Source: Patella vulgata (lineage: Eukaryota; Mollusca; Gastropoda; Patellidae). Taken from it: a stretch of 64,000 bases of DNA. The stretch is taken from positions 5,924,001-5,988,000 of the forward strand of contig NC_065887.2 in NCBI RefSeq assembly GCF_932274485.2, in the 5' to 3' direction. Positions 23,602-34,232 of this stretch are shown in pieces. A program made the translations under genes and the position numbers. Position 1 is the stretch's first letter. Every line of letters starts with the position of its first letter. The notes under the pieces are model-generated. The model was given only the letters and a program-made list of their open reading frames with translations. It was not told the DNA's origin and did no database searches.

Positions 23602-24440
23602 ATGGCGGAAGGAGGTAACGAAACACATAGCTGTAGCATCTGTTTAGAGGATTTTACTGATCCTAAAAAACTGCCATGTTCTCACACGTTTTGTCAACTT
23701 TGTATCGCCGATTATATCAAAACTCTACCACCTCTCAACAAGTTCAATTGTCCTTATTGTAGAACAGCTATTCAGGTACCCAATGATGGAGCAAATGGAT
23801 TTTCAACATACGTTTACATCCAACCAGAGGGCGAAATACAAAATCATTTCTGCACAGGACACATGACAATAGAGATTAGTATTTGCATGATTATGTTGTT
23901 GCTATTTGTGGTAGCTATTCTATATTGGCTCATAGAACTCCGTCCAATAACGACCTAACTGAAGTACATTAAGAATTCAGAGGAAAATTAAACATTATTA
24001 AAGCGGGGTTAGAATGGTAGGTTGATGAACTCGAGACCCACTGTAAATCTTTAACCAAACAAATATCAGACATCAAAAAGCAAGCTAAAAAAGCCGTGAT
24101 AGTTTGTGAAGAAGTCAAAAAGCATGGCAGCGAACAAAATTTCTGATGAAGAAAGTAACAAGTTACAGACATTGCATGAAGATATGATCCAATTCAAAAG
24201 TTCGCTACGGATCTGTGTTAAATATATAAATGGCGTGCTGAATGGTAAATCTACTGTTCCAGTTGTGGATGCTTTAACCATTGTCCAAAAACTAACTGAA
24301 GACCTCAGATCAACCAGTTTAGATATTCCCACGGTAAGGTATGTCCATTATTCTATTGTGGATATAGATGTTAAAAAGCTTTTAGAAAATATTTCTGAAA
24401 AGTTTATTTTTGGTTGTTTTAAAATAGATTTGTGCAACGG
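23602..24440 (+). pseudogene. Decayed TRIM RING / B-box / coiled-coil gene (copy 2)
   Basis: An open 118-codon frame (23602-23958) has a complete RING (CSICLEDF, PCSHTFCQLC, CPYC) and the first B-box ligands (FCTGH). A frameshift inside the B-box then sends it into an unrelated frame reading MIMLLLFVVAILYWLIEL. Beyond it, TRIM sequence continues in broken frames: a stop in the LTEV...EFRGKLNII segment, another near LEW, and a deletion around the CEEVKKHG stretch. An open part 24106-24447 retains KLQTLHEDMIQFKSSL and NGKSTVPVVDAL. The MATH part is absent after about 24400. The copy cannot make the full protein; a RING-only product from the first frame is conceivable. Confidence 0.85.
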
Positions 24441-24449
24441 AATTTAAAG

Positions 24450-25154
24450 GTTTTCATAAATGCTCCCAGGCCGTTCTCTAAAACCTTTGTGGTTCGCTTT
24501 ATGTCCTCGGGGCAATGTACCCATATTGTATTAAATTCCCCACCCCCCTTTAAACTTTCCGGATGACGTATGTAAAATGTTTTAAATTCTCCGTCTTAAA
24601 GGTTCATTATAACGTCTACAGCATGTATAACATAGTTTCTGTTAACAGAAATATAAGATGGTCTGGATTCAACATTTTATTCTAACATACACAATAGTAT
24701 CAAAATACTAAATATATAAGAAACCCTTCTCTGTGAGCTATCAAAGCTCGTCTGTGCAATATCCAAAACCTAACAAAATTTATACTCAAATATGGTAATT
24801 CATTAATGATACTGAACAAAAGAACTTAAGATTATCTTACGATAATCACATAGCAGGTTGGTCAACGTATTATCTAACTTGACCACTATAGATATGCCAC
24901 CCGCTGGGCCATTGATAAATTAAACAATAGTATGGTCAATTAAAAGACATCGGAGATTGTATCACACAAGCTGTCATATGATGATTCTAATCTTTTACCT
25001 ATCTCTGTCGCTCATACTATGTAACACATGTGTTAAATTCTCCCGACCTAAACGTTACCTATAACGTCTATAGCAAACTACAAAAATGTTAAAGTTAGAT
25101 CTCTAAAGGGAATATCAACCCCAAAATGATCCAGTTGTGTTGTGTTAAATATTT
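24450..25154. other. Intergenic DNA after the decayed TRIM copy
   Basis: No gene is seen. A weak direct repeat built on TTAAATTCTCC...TATAACGTCTA appears near 24580-24640 and 25030-25085. Confidence 0.35.
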
Positions 25155-25210
25155 ACAAGGCAAAATAAACAAGCCGGTTACACGTATAAGTATTGGGTAA
25201 AATAACAACT
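25155..25210 (+). repeat. Fragment of the TRIM 3'-flank repeat
   Basis: AAGGCAAAATAAACAAGCC and TATAAGTATTGGGTAAAAT match the conserved 3' flank of the intact TRIM gene at 41740-41860 in the same relative orientation. It marks the far end of the duplicated unit of copy 2. Confidence 0.6.
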
Positions 25211-25542
25211 GGTCTGGTAAGGAAGTATTGACTGATAAACCTGTTAATTATAGTAAAGAGACTGCATATCTTTTTAACGCTATTCAGGTAATTAAAGGCA
25301 CATCACACTACAACTTGGGTATAGTGTAGTCCTGTTGTTAGTAAAATAAAAATATTGATATGCCAAATTTCGAGTTGCAATACATCAATTTTTTTGACGA
25401 TCCTAATGAATTGCTAAATGCCGCACGAAACTCATGCTAACAATACAACAACACAATTCCCAAGTTGTAGTGTCAGATATCGGTACAACTTCTACTTTCT
25501 TAAATTCGTCATGTTTTCAAACAGATATACAAAATGTTAGGT

Positions 25543-25655
25543 ATTTATGAAATGAAATGGGGTTTAACGCCCTACTGTTGTGAAATGAAATGGGGGTTAA
25601 CTTCCTACCGTTGTTGGACAGACTGGGCTAATAAAGACGGGCATATGCCATGCTT
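25543..25655 (-). mobile_element. SINE (type A) 3' end, tail duplicated
   Basis: GAAATGAAATGGGGTTTAAC and, about 35 bp on, GAAATGAAATGGGGGTTAAC repeat the SINE tail. They are followed by GACTGGGCTAATAAAGACGG and CATATGCCAT. The fragment is antisense and lacks the head. Confidence 0.75.
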
Positions 25656-25837
25656 TTGCTTAGATTTCTGGACCATGTTTTGTTTTGTCCCATCGAAATT
25701 ACAAAATATATTTTCCTGTTCAGTCTGACATGTCGCATTCCTGACAGGTGAATGTTTCCATCAGCCCATACCGGTCTGACCACACTACCATGGCGCTACA
25801 ATCGGCTCCTTTTTTTGTTTTTCAACTGTTCAGTTGA

Positions 25838-26380
25838 TCTAGGTTTCTGTCCGTTTCGAATGCCATAGTGAAGGTGTTAATGTTAGGTGGACCTAGGTTT
25901 CTGCCCCCCTCCCCCCGTGAATGCCACCCTTGCGAAGTTAAGGTGTTATTGTTAGGTGGAACTAGGTTTCTGTCCTCTTCGAATGTCACCCTTGAGAAGT
26001 GCAGGTGTTAGGTGGACCTAGATTTCTGTTCCCTCCGAATGAAACCCTTGAGAAATGAAGGTGTTAATGTTAGGTGGGTCTAGGTTTCTTCCCCTCCGAA
26101 TGCCACCCTTAAGAAGTGAAGTTTTAAATGTTAGGTGGAACTAGGTTTCTGTCCTCTTCGAATGAAACCCTTGAAAAGTGAAGATGTTAATGTTAGGTGG
26201 ACCTAGGTTTCTGCCCACCCCCCGAATGCCACACCTTAGAAGTGAAGGTGGTAGTGTTCGGTGGACCTAAGTTTTCGGTCACCTTCGAATGCCACCCTTG
26301 AGAACTGAAGGTGTTAGTGTGCGGTGGAGCTTGGTTTTCTGTCTGCTTCGAATGCCACACCTGAGAAGTCAAGATGTTAC
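25838..26380. repeat. 62-bp minisatellite, about 9 units
   Basis: Each unit carries CCTAGGTTTCTG, a pyrimidine-rich stretch, CGAATGCCACCC, TTGAGAAGTGAAGG and TGTTAGGTGGA. Unit length is 60-66 bp, with variation mainly in the C-rich part. No coding frame persists through the array. Confidence 0.9.
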
Positions 26381-27510
26381 TAGATCCATGCTCGGTTCAG
26401 TCCGGGGCATTCTAGCCCTGACTACCATTGTAATACTGTAGTGGTTATTTTAGTTCTATGAAAGGTGCTCTGTCTAATACACTGCAGTGGTTAGTGAAAT
26501 GGGTAAGAAAGTAGGTATTTTGCAATATTCAACTTTCTTAGCTTAACTCACTGACAATTTATGCAACCATCAGTTGCTTAAAGTAGGGTACTATCGGTCA
26601 GTCATCTTGTGCCCAGATTAGTCCAATTGACTAGAAAATAGAATAATGTTGACGTAAAACGGTGCCCATACGAAACACTTACCCAAAAATGGTTATTGTC
26701 TCGCCTTAATAGCTTACGCATCTATACATTCTATACAAGAAACTGCGGGGTTTAATTTCCCTTCAGCTTTCTCGGCTTAGAGGCTAGGCTGTAAACATCA
26801 TTTAGAGATCCTAGGAGAGACATCCCTCGGAGTTCCTAGGGGAACATCATACCCACAGCCTCCTCTGCCGAGAGGCATGGGAACAGACACTATTTAGTAT
26901 TCTTAGAAGAACGTACTCTCGGCCTCTGGTTCGAGGTTGGGATAGAGACATGGTAGTGTTCCAGCCGTTAGGTCTGAGTTCTAGGCTTTTTAAACTCAGA
27001 CTGTAGATATTATAATAACTCCGAATGTACTATCATAGATGTTGTAGTTTCCTGTATTTGATATATAAACATAGATATAAGACACAGAGTTAATTGATCA
27101 TATACACAGCGTGAAAGTCCTGATTAGATAAGTTTCACCCTAGTGTCACGGGTCGTTTTCTGGAATTTCCTGATTAGATAGTCACATCTGTCCCAGTAAT
27201 ATCAGATCAATGTTTTTCAATGGTTTTTTTTTTGGTGCCGTGACGAAGGATAGTCACGACGTAACCCTGTAGTGTCACACCATGGCTTCAGTTGTCATAG
27301 AGATAGAAGTGTGTAATTATTGTATTGTTTATTTCAGGGATAACAGACCTAATGAATCACAGTCAATCGATTCATCTACACAATCTAACAGTTTGTTTCC
27401 ATGGTGATAGAAAGTTCAGACAATATATATAGTTTATAAAAGTCTCTGTATTTAAAAACATTTACATTCAGTAGAGACAGGAGTACTGTTATACCGTTGA
27501 AGTTGGTAGA
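26381..27510. other. Intergenic DNA, no gene seen
   Basis: Mixed-composition DNA without a convincing reading frame. CCTGATTAGATA occurs twice (27118 and 27168). CTCGGCTTAGAGGC and related CCTAG words near 26770-26850 give weak local similarity but no clear unit. Confidence 0.35.
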
Positions 27511-27515
27511 TATAC

Positions 27516-27630
27516 CGTCTAAATCAGTGATTGTCAAACAGAAGGCAAGTTGATAACTGTCTAAATCAGTGATTGTCAAACAGAAGGCAAGTTGATAACT
27601 GTCTAAATCAGTGATTGTTAAACAGAAGGC
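27516..27630. repeat. 42-bp tandem repeat, 3 units
   Basis: GTCTAAATCAGTGATTGTCA recurs three times at 42-bp spacing with almost no change. The 64-aa antisense ORF here is made by the repeat. Confidence 0.9.
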
Positions 27631-27657
27631 TGTTGACTCTCATTGGAGGGGTCGCTT

Positions 27658-27870
27658 AGTATGGAGAGGAATTCTATGCAAATAAATTATAGTGTAACTG
27701 TATATTATATGGAGACAAATTCTATAGCGTATCTGTACATTGTATGGAAATAATTCTATACATGTTAAAAATAGTGTACCTGTATGTTTTATGGAGACAA
27801 ATTCTATAGTGTACCTGTATATTGTATGGAGAGGAATTCTATACATAGAAAGCATAGTGTACACTGTGTG
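27658..27870. repeat. Minisatellite with ATGGAGA...TTCTATA units
   Basis: ATGGAGACAAATTCTATA and variants, each followed by GTGTACCTGTATATTGT-like sequence, recur about five times at 40-60 bp spacing. The 74-aa antisense ORF is the repeat in translation. Confidence 0.8.
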
Positions 27871-28154
27871 TGTGTATAAATAGTAATATACACAACTATA
27901 AAGGTGATTATAAATTAAATCAAATAGAAATTCTACAAAATAATGATTTTTTTTTCCATTTGATTAAAATCAATTAAGTTTCATTGATTATTTGAATAAT
28001 TACTATTGTAAATATTTAATAGTGATGCAAAAAATTACTGGATGGCAAATCATAATAGGGGAGAATTGCGAGGAAATATGGGATTGCAAAAAAGCTGCTG
28101 TTATATAATGAGGACGGACATGAAGAAAGGTACAATTTTAAAGGACGGAGTGAT

Positions 28155-29077
28155 CTAAATCGATGGGTTTGTTTTACATTTATTCTACTAGGAACTGCTG
28201 TGATAACCTCAAAATAAATAAGGCTTGTGGTGTTGACAATGTACTCAATGAATATATAAAATCCACAAAAGAGTTAATGGTAGGAATTTATGTGAACCTT
28301 TAAAATGTTATTCTGAATACTGGGTTTATACCCACCTCTTGGGTAATGGGCAGGATATCCCCGATATTCGAAAGTAAATGTAGCACAAATAACGCTGAAA
28401 ACTATAGAAGAATTACTATTCTCGGTTGTATGGGCAAGTCGTTTACAGCAGTGATAAACGAACTCTTGGGGGTGGTCTTGTGGGCCCTGAACAGGCAAGC
28501 TTACGAAAAGACTTTTCAACAACGGACCATTTACTCAGTTTAAAATTTATAATAAAAAATTAATGTATGGGGAAAAGTGTAAAATATTGAAATTAAAGGT
28601 AAACTTTTCAATGCTAACTATAGTATGTTTAAACGTGCTAAATCGTGTATCACATGCAATGATTCAACTTCTCCGAACTTCAGTTGTATGATATGTGTCT
28701 GGCAAGGTGAAAATCTACCCCCTTTATTGTTTTCAATCTCCCTAGCAGATTTAGAATCTTACTTATCCAGTTATAGGTGCATAGATATAACAATATGAGA
28801 GGGGGGACCTAGAACAAACTGCAACATAAATCAGTATAAGTACGAAGAGCTAAATACACAAATGTAAAGAAAAGGATCTAGATATATATATATATCTCAA
28901 ACTGTTTATCCTACTCTATGCCGATGGATGCTATGTGTGATTATTGTATTTATTGGAACGTAAATATCAACACTTCTAAAACTAAGGTTATGGTATTCGC
29001 CAAGGGTAAGATAAGGAAAAAACCTATTATAAAGTATGATATTAACCATAGAGATTGTATTCGAATACGAATACCTG
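28155..29077 (+). mobile_element. LINE reverse transcriptase, 5' part (interrupted outer element)
   Basis: Decayed reverse-transcriptase sequence is readable in shifting frames. It has KACGVDNVLNEYIKST near the 5' end, NAENYRRITILGCMGKSF (about 28393-28446), a QGENLPPLLFSISLADLE stretch (about 28705-28755) and LLYADG at the place of the YADD active site (about 28912). It continues with WNVNINTSKTKVMVFAKGK and IEIVFEYEYL near 29045-29075. These are landmarks of the reverse-transcriptase domain of a non-LTR retrotransposon. The second aspartate of YADD reads as glycine, and several frame breaks are present, so it is dead. A younger LINE sits in the middle, and this element resumes at 29786. Confidence 0.8.
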
Positions 29078-29780
29078 AAACTCAACGATGATAAAACTGA
29101 ATATCTCCTATTAGGAACAAAATCTTCTTTAAGTAAAGCACAAGCGGGGGGTGATACAAGTATACAAATCGGTTCCCATACTATCTGTCCGGTTGAATCT
29201 GCCCGAAATATTAGTGTACTTTTTGACGATTATATGTCTATGAATGCCCAAATTAACAATATCTGTAAAATCTGTTATTACCATCTAAGAAACATTAGTA
29301 AAATAAGGTCAACCCTCACTATTGATGCCATTAAAACTGTCGTAAACTCCCTAGTAAAATCAAGATTAGATAATTGCAACTCCTTTTTAGCAGGAATCCC
29401 AGATGTTTTAATTAATAAACTACAAATGGTACAAAATAGTGCAGCAAGGCTTATCACCAGATCAAAGTTTAGAGAGCACATAACCCCTATTTTAATTGAG
29501 TTACACTGGCTACCCATTTATTTTAGAATTCAATATAAAATCCTTGCTTTAGTTTTTAAATGTCTTAATGGTCTTGCACCTCTTTACTTGAATTAGTGTT
29601 ATTTTGTTTTATACCTAATATGTTGTTTACTAAATAATATATGATTATATTGTGTATCTGTGATACTGTTTTGTGATAATTTATAATGTGTGATAATTTA
29701 TAATGTTTTGTAAAGCGCATTTGAGCACCCACTGAATTGTGCGCTATAAAAATGTTCATAATAATAATAAATAATAATTG
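29078..29780 (+). mobile_element. CR1/L2-like LINE 3' end, nested insertion
   Basis: The open frame (to 29596) encodes the end of a reverse transcriptase: KLNDDKTEYLLLGTK, ARNISVLFDDYMSM, SRLDNCNSFLAGIPD, NSAARLITRSK, HITPILIELHWLPI and FKCLNGLAPLYLN. This motif series is typical of CR1/L2/Jockey-group LINEs. A 3' UTR follows with TGTAAAGCGCATTTGAGCAC, a GTGCGCTATAAAAATG box and a short (AATAAT)n tail ending near 29780. The copy is 5'-truncated, as is usual for target-primed insertion. Its frame is largely open, so it is younger than its host LINE. Confidence 0.85.
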
Positions 29781-30750
29781 TACTTAACTATAATGGAAAT
29801 GGAAAATTTTACAAAGCAAAGAAATTACTGTACTGTAAAGCAAGTAAAGCCATCTTTAATATTATTCGGAAAGTCAAAGTTCTTAATCTAACCATAGATA
29901 CCGTATTATACTTAATTAATCACCTAGTTATACCTATCATGCTTTTGTGTTCTGTGGTTTGGGGGATACTCAGACACAGATCCCCTAAAAATTCTACAAC
30001 TTAAGTTTTGGTAAGATTCTCATGAATGTTAAACTGTCGGCCCCATACGTCATGGTTTTTGGCGATTATTGATTATATCCATTGAAAATCGAAATAGATT
30101 GTAGGTTGTATAAATTAATTCTCAGCACTAATGATGTCAATGAATAGTTATATTAAGTTAGTTATATTAAGCGCGTGTTAGACGGCAGGTCTTATGGATT
30201 AACCCAAGTGATATTCTAATATCGAGTCGCTGAAATCGAATCTCAAAACTAGACTTAGAGATCAATACCAGCAACTATGGCATAGCTAAATTAGTGAAAG
30301 CTCTAAATGTGCAAACTATCGTATCTGTAAGACTATTTTTGGATTCAAAAACTATTTATTCCAACCTGCTAATTTTATAATTCCGGTAGGATTTGTCATC
30401 TGGTAACTCCAACAACTTCGGAGACGAATATCATTAACTTTTTGAATGTCAATTCTTTCAAACAGAAAGAATTAACTACATTGCTACAAAATATTTAAAT
30501 AGACCATGTCCAACTTATTTAAATAATAATAAGGAAATCGTAAATAAATGTCAATTTGTCAAACTTATTTTTCGACATTTTAAATAACCAGGTTATTATC
30601 CTGTACATGATCAAATTGTTTCTTTCATTGTGAATATATAATGTAAATATATCTTAGTATTATTTATTGTAACTTAATATTGTTAATACCATTCATGCAA
30701 CTTCACAGAAGTGTTTTGGGTTTTTTTGAATAAAGATTATATTTATAACA
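29781..30750 (+). mobile_element. Outer LINE resumed: C-terminal part and 3' UTR
   Basis: After the nested LINE the outer element continues with NGNGKFYKAKKLLYCKASK, then IFNIIRKVKVLNLTID and VVWGILRHRSP. Later come SSKCANYRICKTIFGF, a GDEYH-like remnant where the family has a cysteine/histidine motif (about 30420-30445) and LIFRHFK with a stop near 30585. An AATAAA-bearing 3' UTR ends near 30750 (TGAATAAAGATTAT). Frame changes are numerous. Together with 28155-29077 it makes a LINE remnant of about 1.9 kb, excluding the insertion. Confidence 0.75.
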
Positions 30751-30764
30751 GGGTTATATTTAAA

Positions 30765-31195
30765 TATTTTTAAAAACGGATACAAATTGTGACCTCTAGA
30801 GGGACCAAAAGCTAAAACGCTATTTTTCGTACAATCAGGGGTCATAATTCAGAAAGTTACGTCCGCTATGCGCGAAAATCGAAAAGGACCATTATCTTTG
30901 ATAATAAACATATTTTAGGTCTCGTAAAAATGTGATAAAAGTTGTAACCTCTAGACGGTCCATAACCTTGGTATTAGATACTTTTATACTATTTGCGTAT
31001 AAGGAGCGGCCATTTTGTCTAGCAGTTCGTTCCGATTTTCACGACATTCGAATTTAACCGTCATTAGGGTGTAAAGGTGATATATTAAAACGGCTTTTTT
31101 AAATCGGATAAAAAATGTGACCTCTAGAGGGTTCACAAGTTAAAACGCCATTTTTCGTACAATCAGGAGCTATAATCCAGGAATTTACAGGCGAC
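30765..31195. repeat. Three diverged tandem units (about 155-175 bp)
   Basis: TGTGACCTCTAGAGGG (30788), TGTAACCTCTAGACGG (30942) and TGTGACCTCTAGAGGG (31115) begin units. The first and third also share TAAAACGC, TTTTTCGTACAATCAGG and ATAAT. No gene is present. Confidence 0.75.
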
Positions 31196-32239
31196 CTCAA
31201 TCCTTTTCACGTACAAGCGGGAAATCGAAACCACACCACTTGACTCATTGATATACCTTGTGATCAAACGCACACGCGTTAACAATTCGTCCCCGCTGTC
31301 GCTACCAGACAATAACTTAATTACTAAAAATGGACTACTTTCAATTTATTTTATTTATCGAAGGGGCGGAGTATCCATACCAAGCACGTGATTTCACTGA
31401 AGTCACGGTCATCCAGCGAATTTCTTAATGTTTGCTAGCTTGATTCCCCATTATATTTTCAAATGCCTTCTACATGTGACGTCACATTACACGGCATCTA
31501 TCATGGGCTCGATGGCAAGTGTAATAGTTCTATAAGAGTAGTAACGTAAACTGGTCATTGCAGAATGGTGCCTTTTACTCATTGTATATACCCATTTACA
31601 CTAAATAAGAAATATTTTATATCCAAATATACTTCAAACACCTTTATTTGGTTTTCCAATGCTTCAAAAAAAAATTTCTATAATTTAATTTGCAGAAGGA
31701 AAAAAGCTAACTAATTAACTTTCACCGTCGTCATTCCTCTCAGTGATTGTAATATTCACTATTGGTCGGTTTGCCTGATTGTATGGTAAGCCGACTTATT
31801 GTACGCTGACTTATTATATGCCAGGTTGATTTCGGGAAAAAATGGTGTCATGTTCTGTGTTACGATGCAAACGACAAATGTTGAAGGAGAAAATACATTG
31901 TGCGAGTGACAAATAAGAAGATGTCAGAGTTCAAAGTTTATAATTCTGGGTCACTTACGTTAGGCATGTAATTGAAATTTTATAAAATCTAATATGAAAT
32001 GTTGAATGACAAAAGGTAGATTACAAAAGTGTGAAAGCAAAAAAATATTAAATAAATTAAGTTTTATTGAATTGTTTACATCACAAAATGTAATAGTGCT
32101 AATAGTGTTACACAGAACATAAAACCTTTGTATTTGTCAGTATTACAAGATTGTTTACATTTGACTTAGTGTAATTTACACATGACATTCAGCATTTGCA
32201 GCATTAGAGATGTAAAAGCACTAACAATAGTGCACTGAC
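31196..32239. other. Intergenic DNA, no gene seen
   Basis: No reading frame or repeat family is recognised here, apart from short repeated words such as GACTTATTGTACGCTGACTT near 31793. Confidence 0.35.
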
Positions 32240-32350
32240 TTTTGACTCAAATCCCCCGTCATACACACAAAACCATTGACACATAATATACCCTGTGATA
32301 GTTTTAATACAAACGCAACATTAAAATCTTTTTCATTTCACACGTAAGCA
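32240..32350 (-). repeat. TRIM 3'-flank repeat, copy 3
   Basis: ACAAAACCATTGACACATAATA and TTAAAATCTTTTTCATTTCACA match the 3' flank of TRIM copy 1 (13.58-13.81 kb) in the same orientation relative to the gene. This is the end of the conserved duplication unit. Confidence 0.6.
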
Positions 32351-32431
32351 ACCATAATCCATTCGCATTGGTTTCATATTGAACATTATGTTCTTGTATT
32401 ATGCTTACACGGACCGTAATATACTGTAATG

Positions 32432-33691
32432 TCAGGATCGTTCTATGTTGTTTATTTGTACAATGACCTGTATATTAAATGTCCTATTCTTGTTTATATA
32501 CCCGTTATTTACATCCTGTAGTTTGTTCCACCTTATCAAGCAATTACCCCATCCATTACCACCAGGTATAAATGTAGCTGTATGTCGTTTAACTATAGAT
32601 TTACTCACATCGTTTATATTTAATAGTTTTAGTGTAAAACTAGCTGTAACGGTTTTAACTGTTTTATCTTCTAATCCCATCAGACCCAGGTAACACACTA
32701 ATCCTGATGTATCTGTTTGATGTTTAACACCTACACACCATGACATTCCTTGTATCATTATATCATCACTTAAATAGTTCTCATCTGTTTTCACTATACG
32801 GTTCAAACTAAAACTAAAGGTCCAGGTTGGTGACTCCATTATTTCTAATTGACCTAGTAGTAGTTGTAAAGTTTTAACATCTATATCTACCATAGGATAA
32901 TAGACATATCTTACTGGGGGTATATCTAAACTGAATGTTCTGCTGTCTTCACCCAGTGTTTGTACATTGGTTAAAGCATCTACAACTGGAACAGTAGATT
33001 TACCATTCAGCACATCATTTATATATTTAACACTGGCCTGTAGCGAACTTTTCAACATGGTCATATCTTCATGTAATGTCTGTAACTGGTTACTTTCTTT
33101 ATCACGAATTTTATTCATTTCACATTTTATATCACTGCCATATTTTTTTACTTCTTCACACACTCTTTGAACCTGTTGTTCAACATTCTCACAGGCTGTT
33201 TTAGCTTGATTTTTGATATCAGATATTTGATTGGTTAAAGATTCACAGCGTTTATCGAGTTCATCAATCTTCCCTTCTAACTCCCCCTTTATAATATTTA
33301 ATTTTCCTCTGATTTCTTGGTCTACTTCAGTAAGGTCAGTTTTTGAGTGAGTTGTATGATCCAATATAACACAGCTACTACAAACAGCAACAGAACAATC
33401 ACGACAATAAAATTCTATTTCTTTTGTCTTGTGTCTCCGACAGAAATGTTTTTCCGTTTTACTTTTCGGTTGGATGTAAAAGTTTGTTGAAAACCCACTT
33501 GCACCACCATCAGGTTCTTGAATCTCTGTTCTACAATTAGGACAATTAAACTTGTTGAGATGTGAATGTGTCTTGATATGGTCGTCTATACAATGTTCAC
33601 AAAACGTGTGAAAACATGGCAGTATTTTAGGTTTAGTAAAATCCTCTAAACAGATGCTACAGCTATGTGTATCATCGCTTACCTCCGCCAT
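32432..33691 (-). CDS. TRIM-type E3 ubiquitin ligase, RING / B-box / coiled coil / MATH (copy 3)
   Basis: A single-exon gene of 419 residues starting MAEVSDDTHSCSIC. The RING is complete (C11, C14, C26, H28, C31, C34, C50, C53), and the B-box type 2 has all eight ligands, with CRRHKTKEIEFYC and CSSCVILDHTTH visible. A long helical coiled-coil region follows (about 120-245). The MATH-like C-terminus (about 285-419) shows TFSFSLN, IQGMSWCVGV, LVCYLGL, TLKLLNIND, LIRWNKLQD and FNIQVIVQI. It would act as a ubiquitin ligase with MATH as the binding module. The ATG at 33691 aligns with the starts of the other copies. It is clearly paralogous to 14079-15332 and 40281-41543, in tail-to-tail arrangement with the decayed copy at 23.6 kb and head-to-head with the gene at 40.3 kb. 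Confidence 0.92.
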   Translation of the reverse strand: MAEVSDDTHSCSICLEDFTKPKILPCFHTFCEHCIDDHIKTHSHLNKFNCPNCRTEIQEPDGGASGFSTNFYIQPKSKTEKHFCRRHKTKEIEFYCRDCSVAVCSSCVILDHTTHSKTDLTEVDQEIRGKLNIIKGELEGKIDELDKRCESLTNQISDIKNQAKTACENVEQQVQRVCEEVKKYGSDIKCEMNKIRDKESNQLQTLHEDMTMLKSSLQASVKYINDVLNGKSTVPVVDALTNVQTLGEDSRTFSLDIPPVRYVYYPMVDIDVKTLQLLLGQLEIMESPTWTFSFSLNRIVKTDENYLSDDIMIQGMSWCVGVKHQTDTSGLVCYLGLMGLEDKTVKTVTASFTLKLLNINDVSKSIVKRHTATFIPGGNGWGNCLIRWNKLQDVNNGYINKNRTFNIQVIVQINNIERS

Positions 33692-33751
33692 TTTTACAGT
33701 TACTTCTCAAAACAGTTAGACACAGTCCTTGTAAAAACTACAGCAATTATA
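33692..33751 (-). promoter_or_regulatory. Conserved 5' leader of TRIM copy 3
   Basis: Minus-strand sequence contains GTAGTTTTTACAAGGACTG and TGTCTAACTG, closely matching the leaders at 15333-15395 and 40219-40280. The short stretch next to the ATG differs most. A transcription start site cannot be fixed from sequence alone. Confidence 0.4.
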
Positions 33752-34232
33752 TTTAATAATTGAGTTATCAGAGAATATCCAGTTTGAACAGAGTTCATGT
33801 TAAATTATAGCAATATCCACATATTATTAAAATATAGAACAGTTGAGATTACAGAAGTAATACTTATCCTCGATTTCAATATTGTGATATATACAGGTTA
33901 TAACGCACGACTGAACAAAATATGCTTTTATATGTATCTTTATAACAATAGCATTTTAATGGCACAATAGAATACTACACCGAATAGAACATGATATTTG
34001 ATATGAATGAGCCATCACCACGAAAGTATATCAGCCAATTGTCCTAGATTTCTGTATTGTGACATATGCAGTTTATACCACATTAATAAACATAAACACT
34101 TTTGCTACGGCTACATTTCAGTATTGTGACGTGTACAGGTTATTACGATCGACTAAACTATTGTACAGGTTATAATGCACGACTATATCCTTTTATATCT
34201 ACCTTTATTTAAATCGTCTTTTATGGACACTA

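Noticed and set aside
25838-26380. Coding repeats (proline/glycine-like translation)
   Set aside because: No single frame stays open across the array, and indels between units are not multiples of three.
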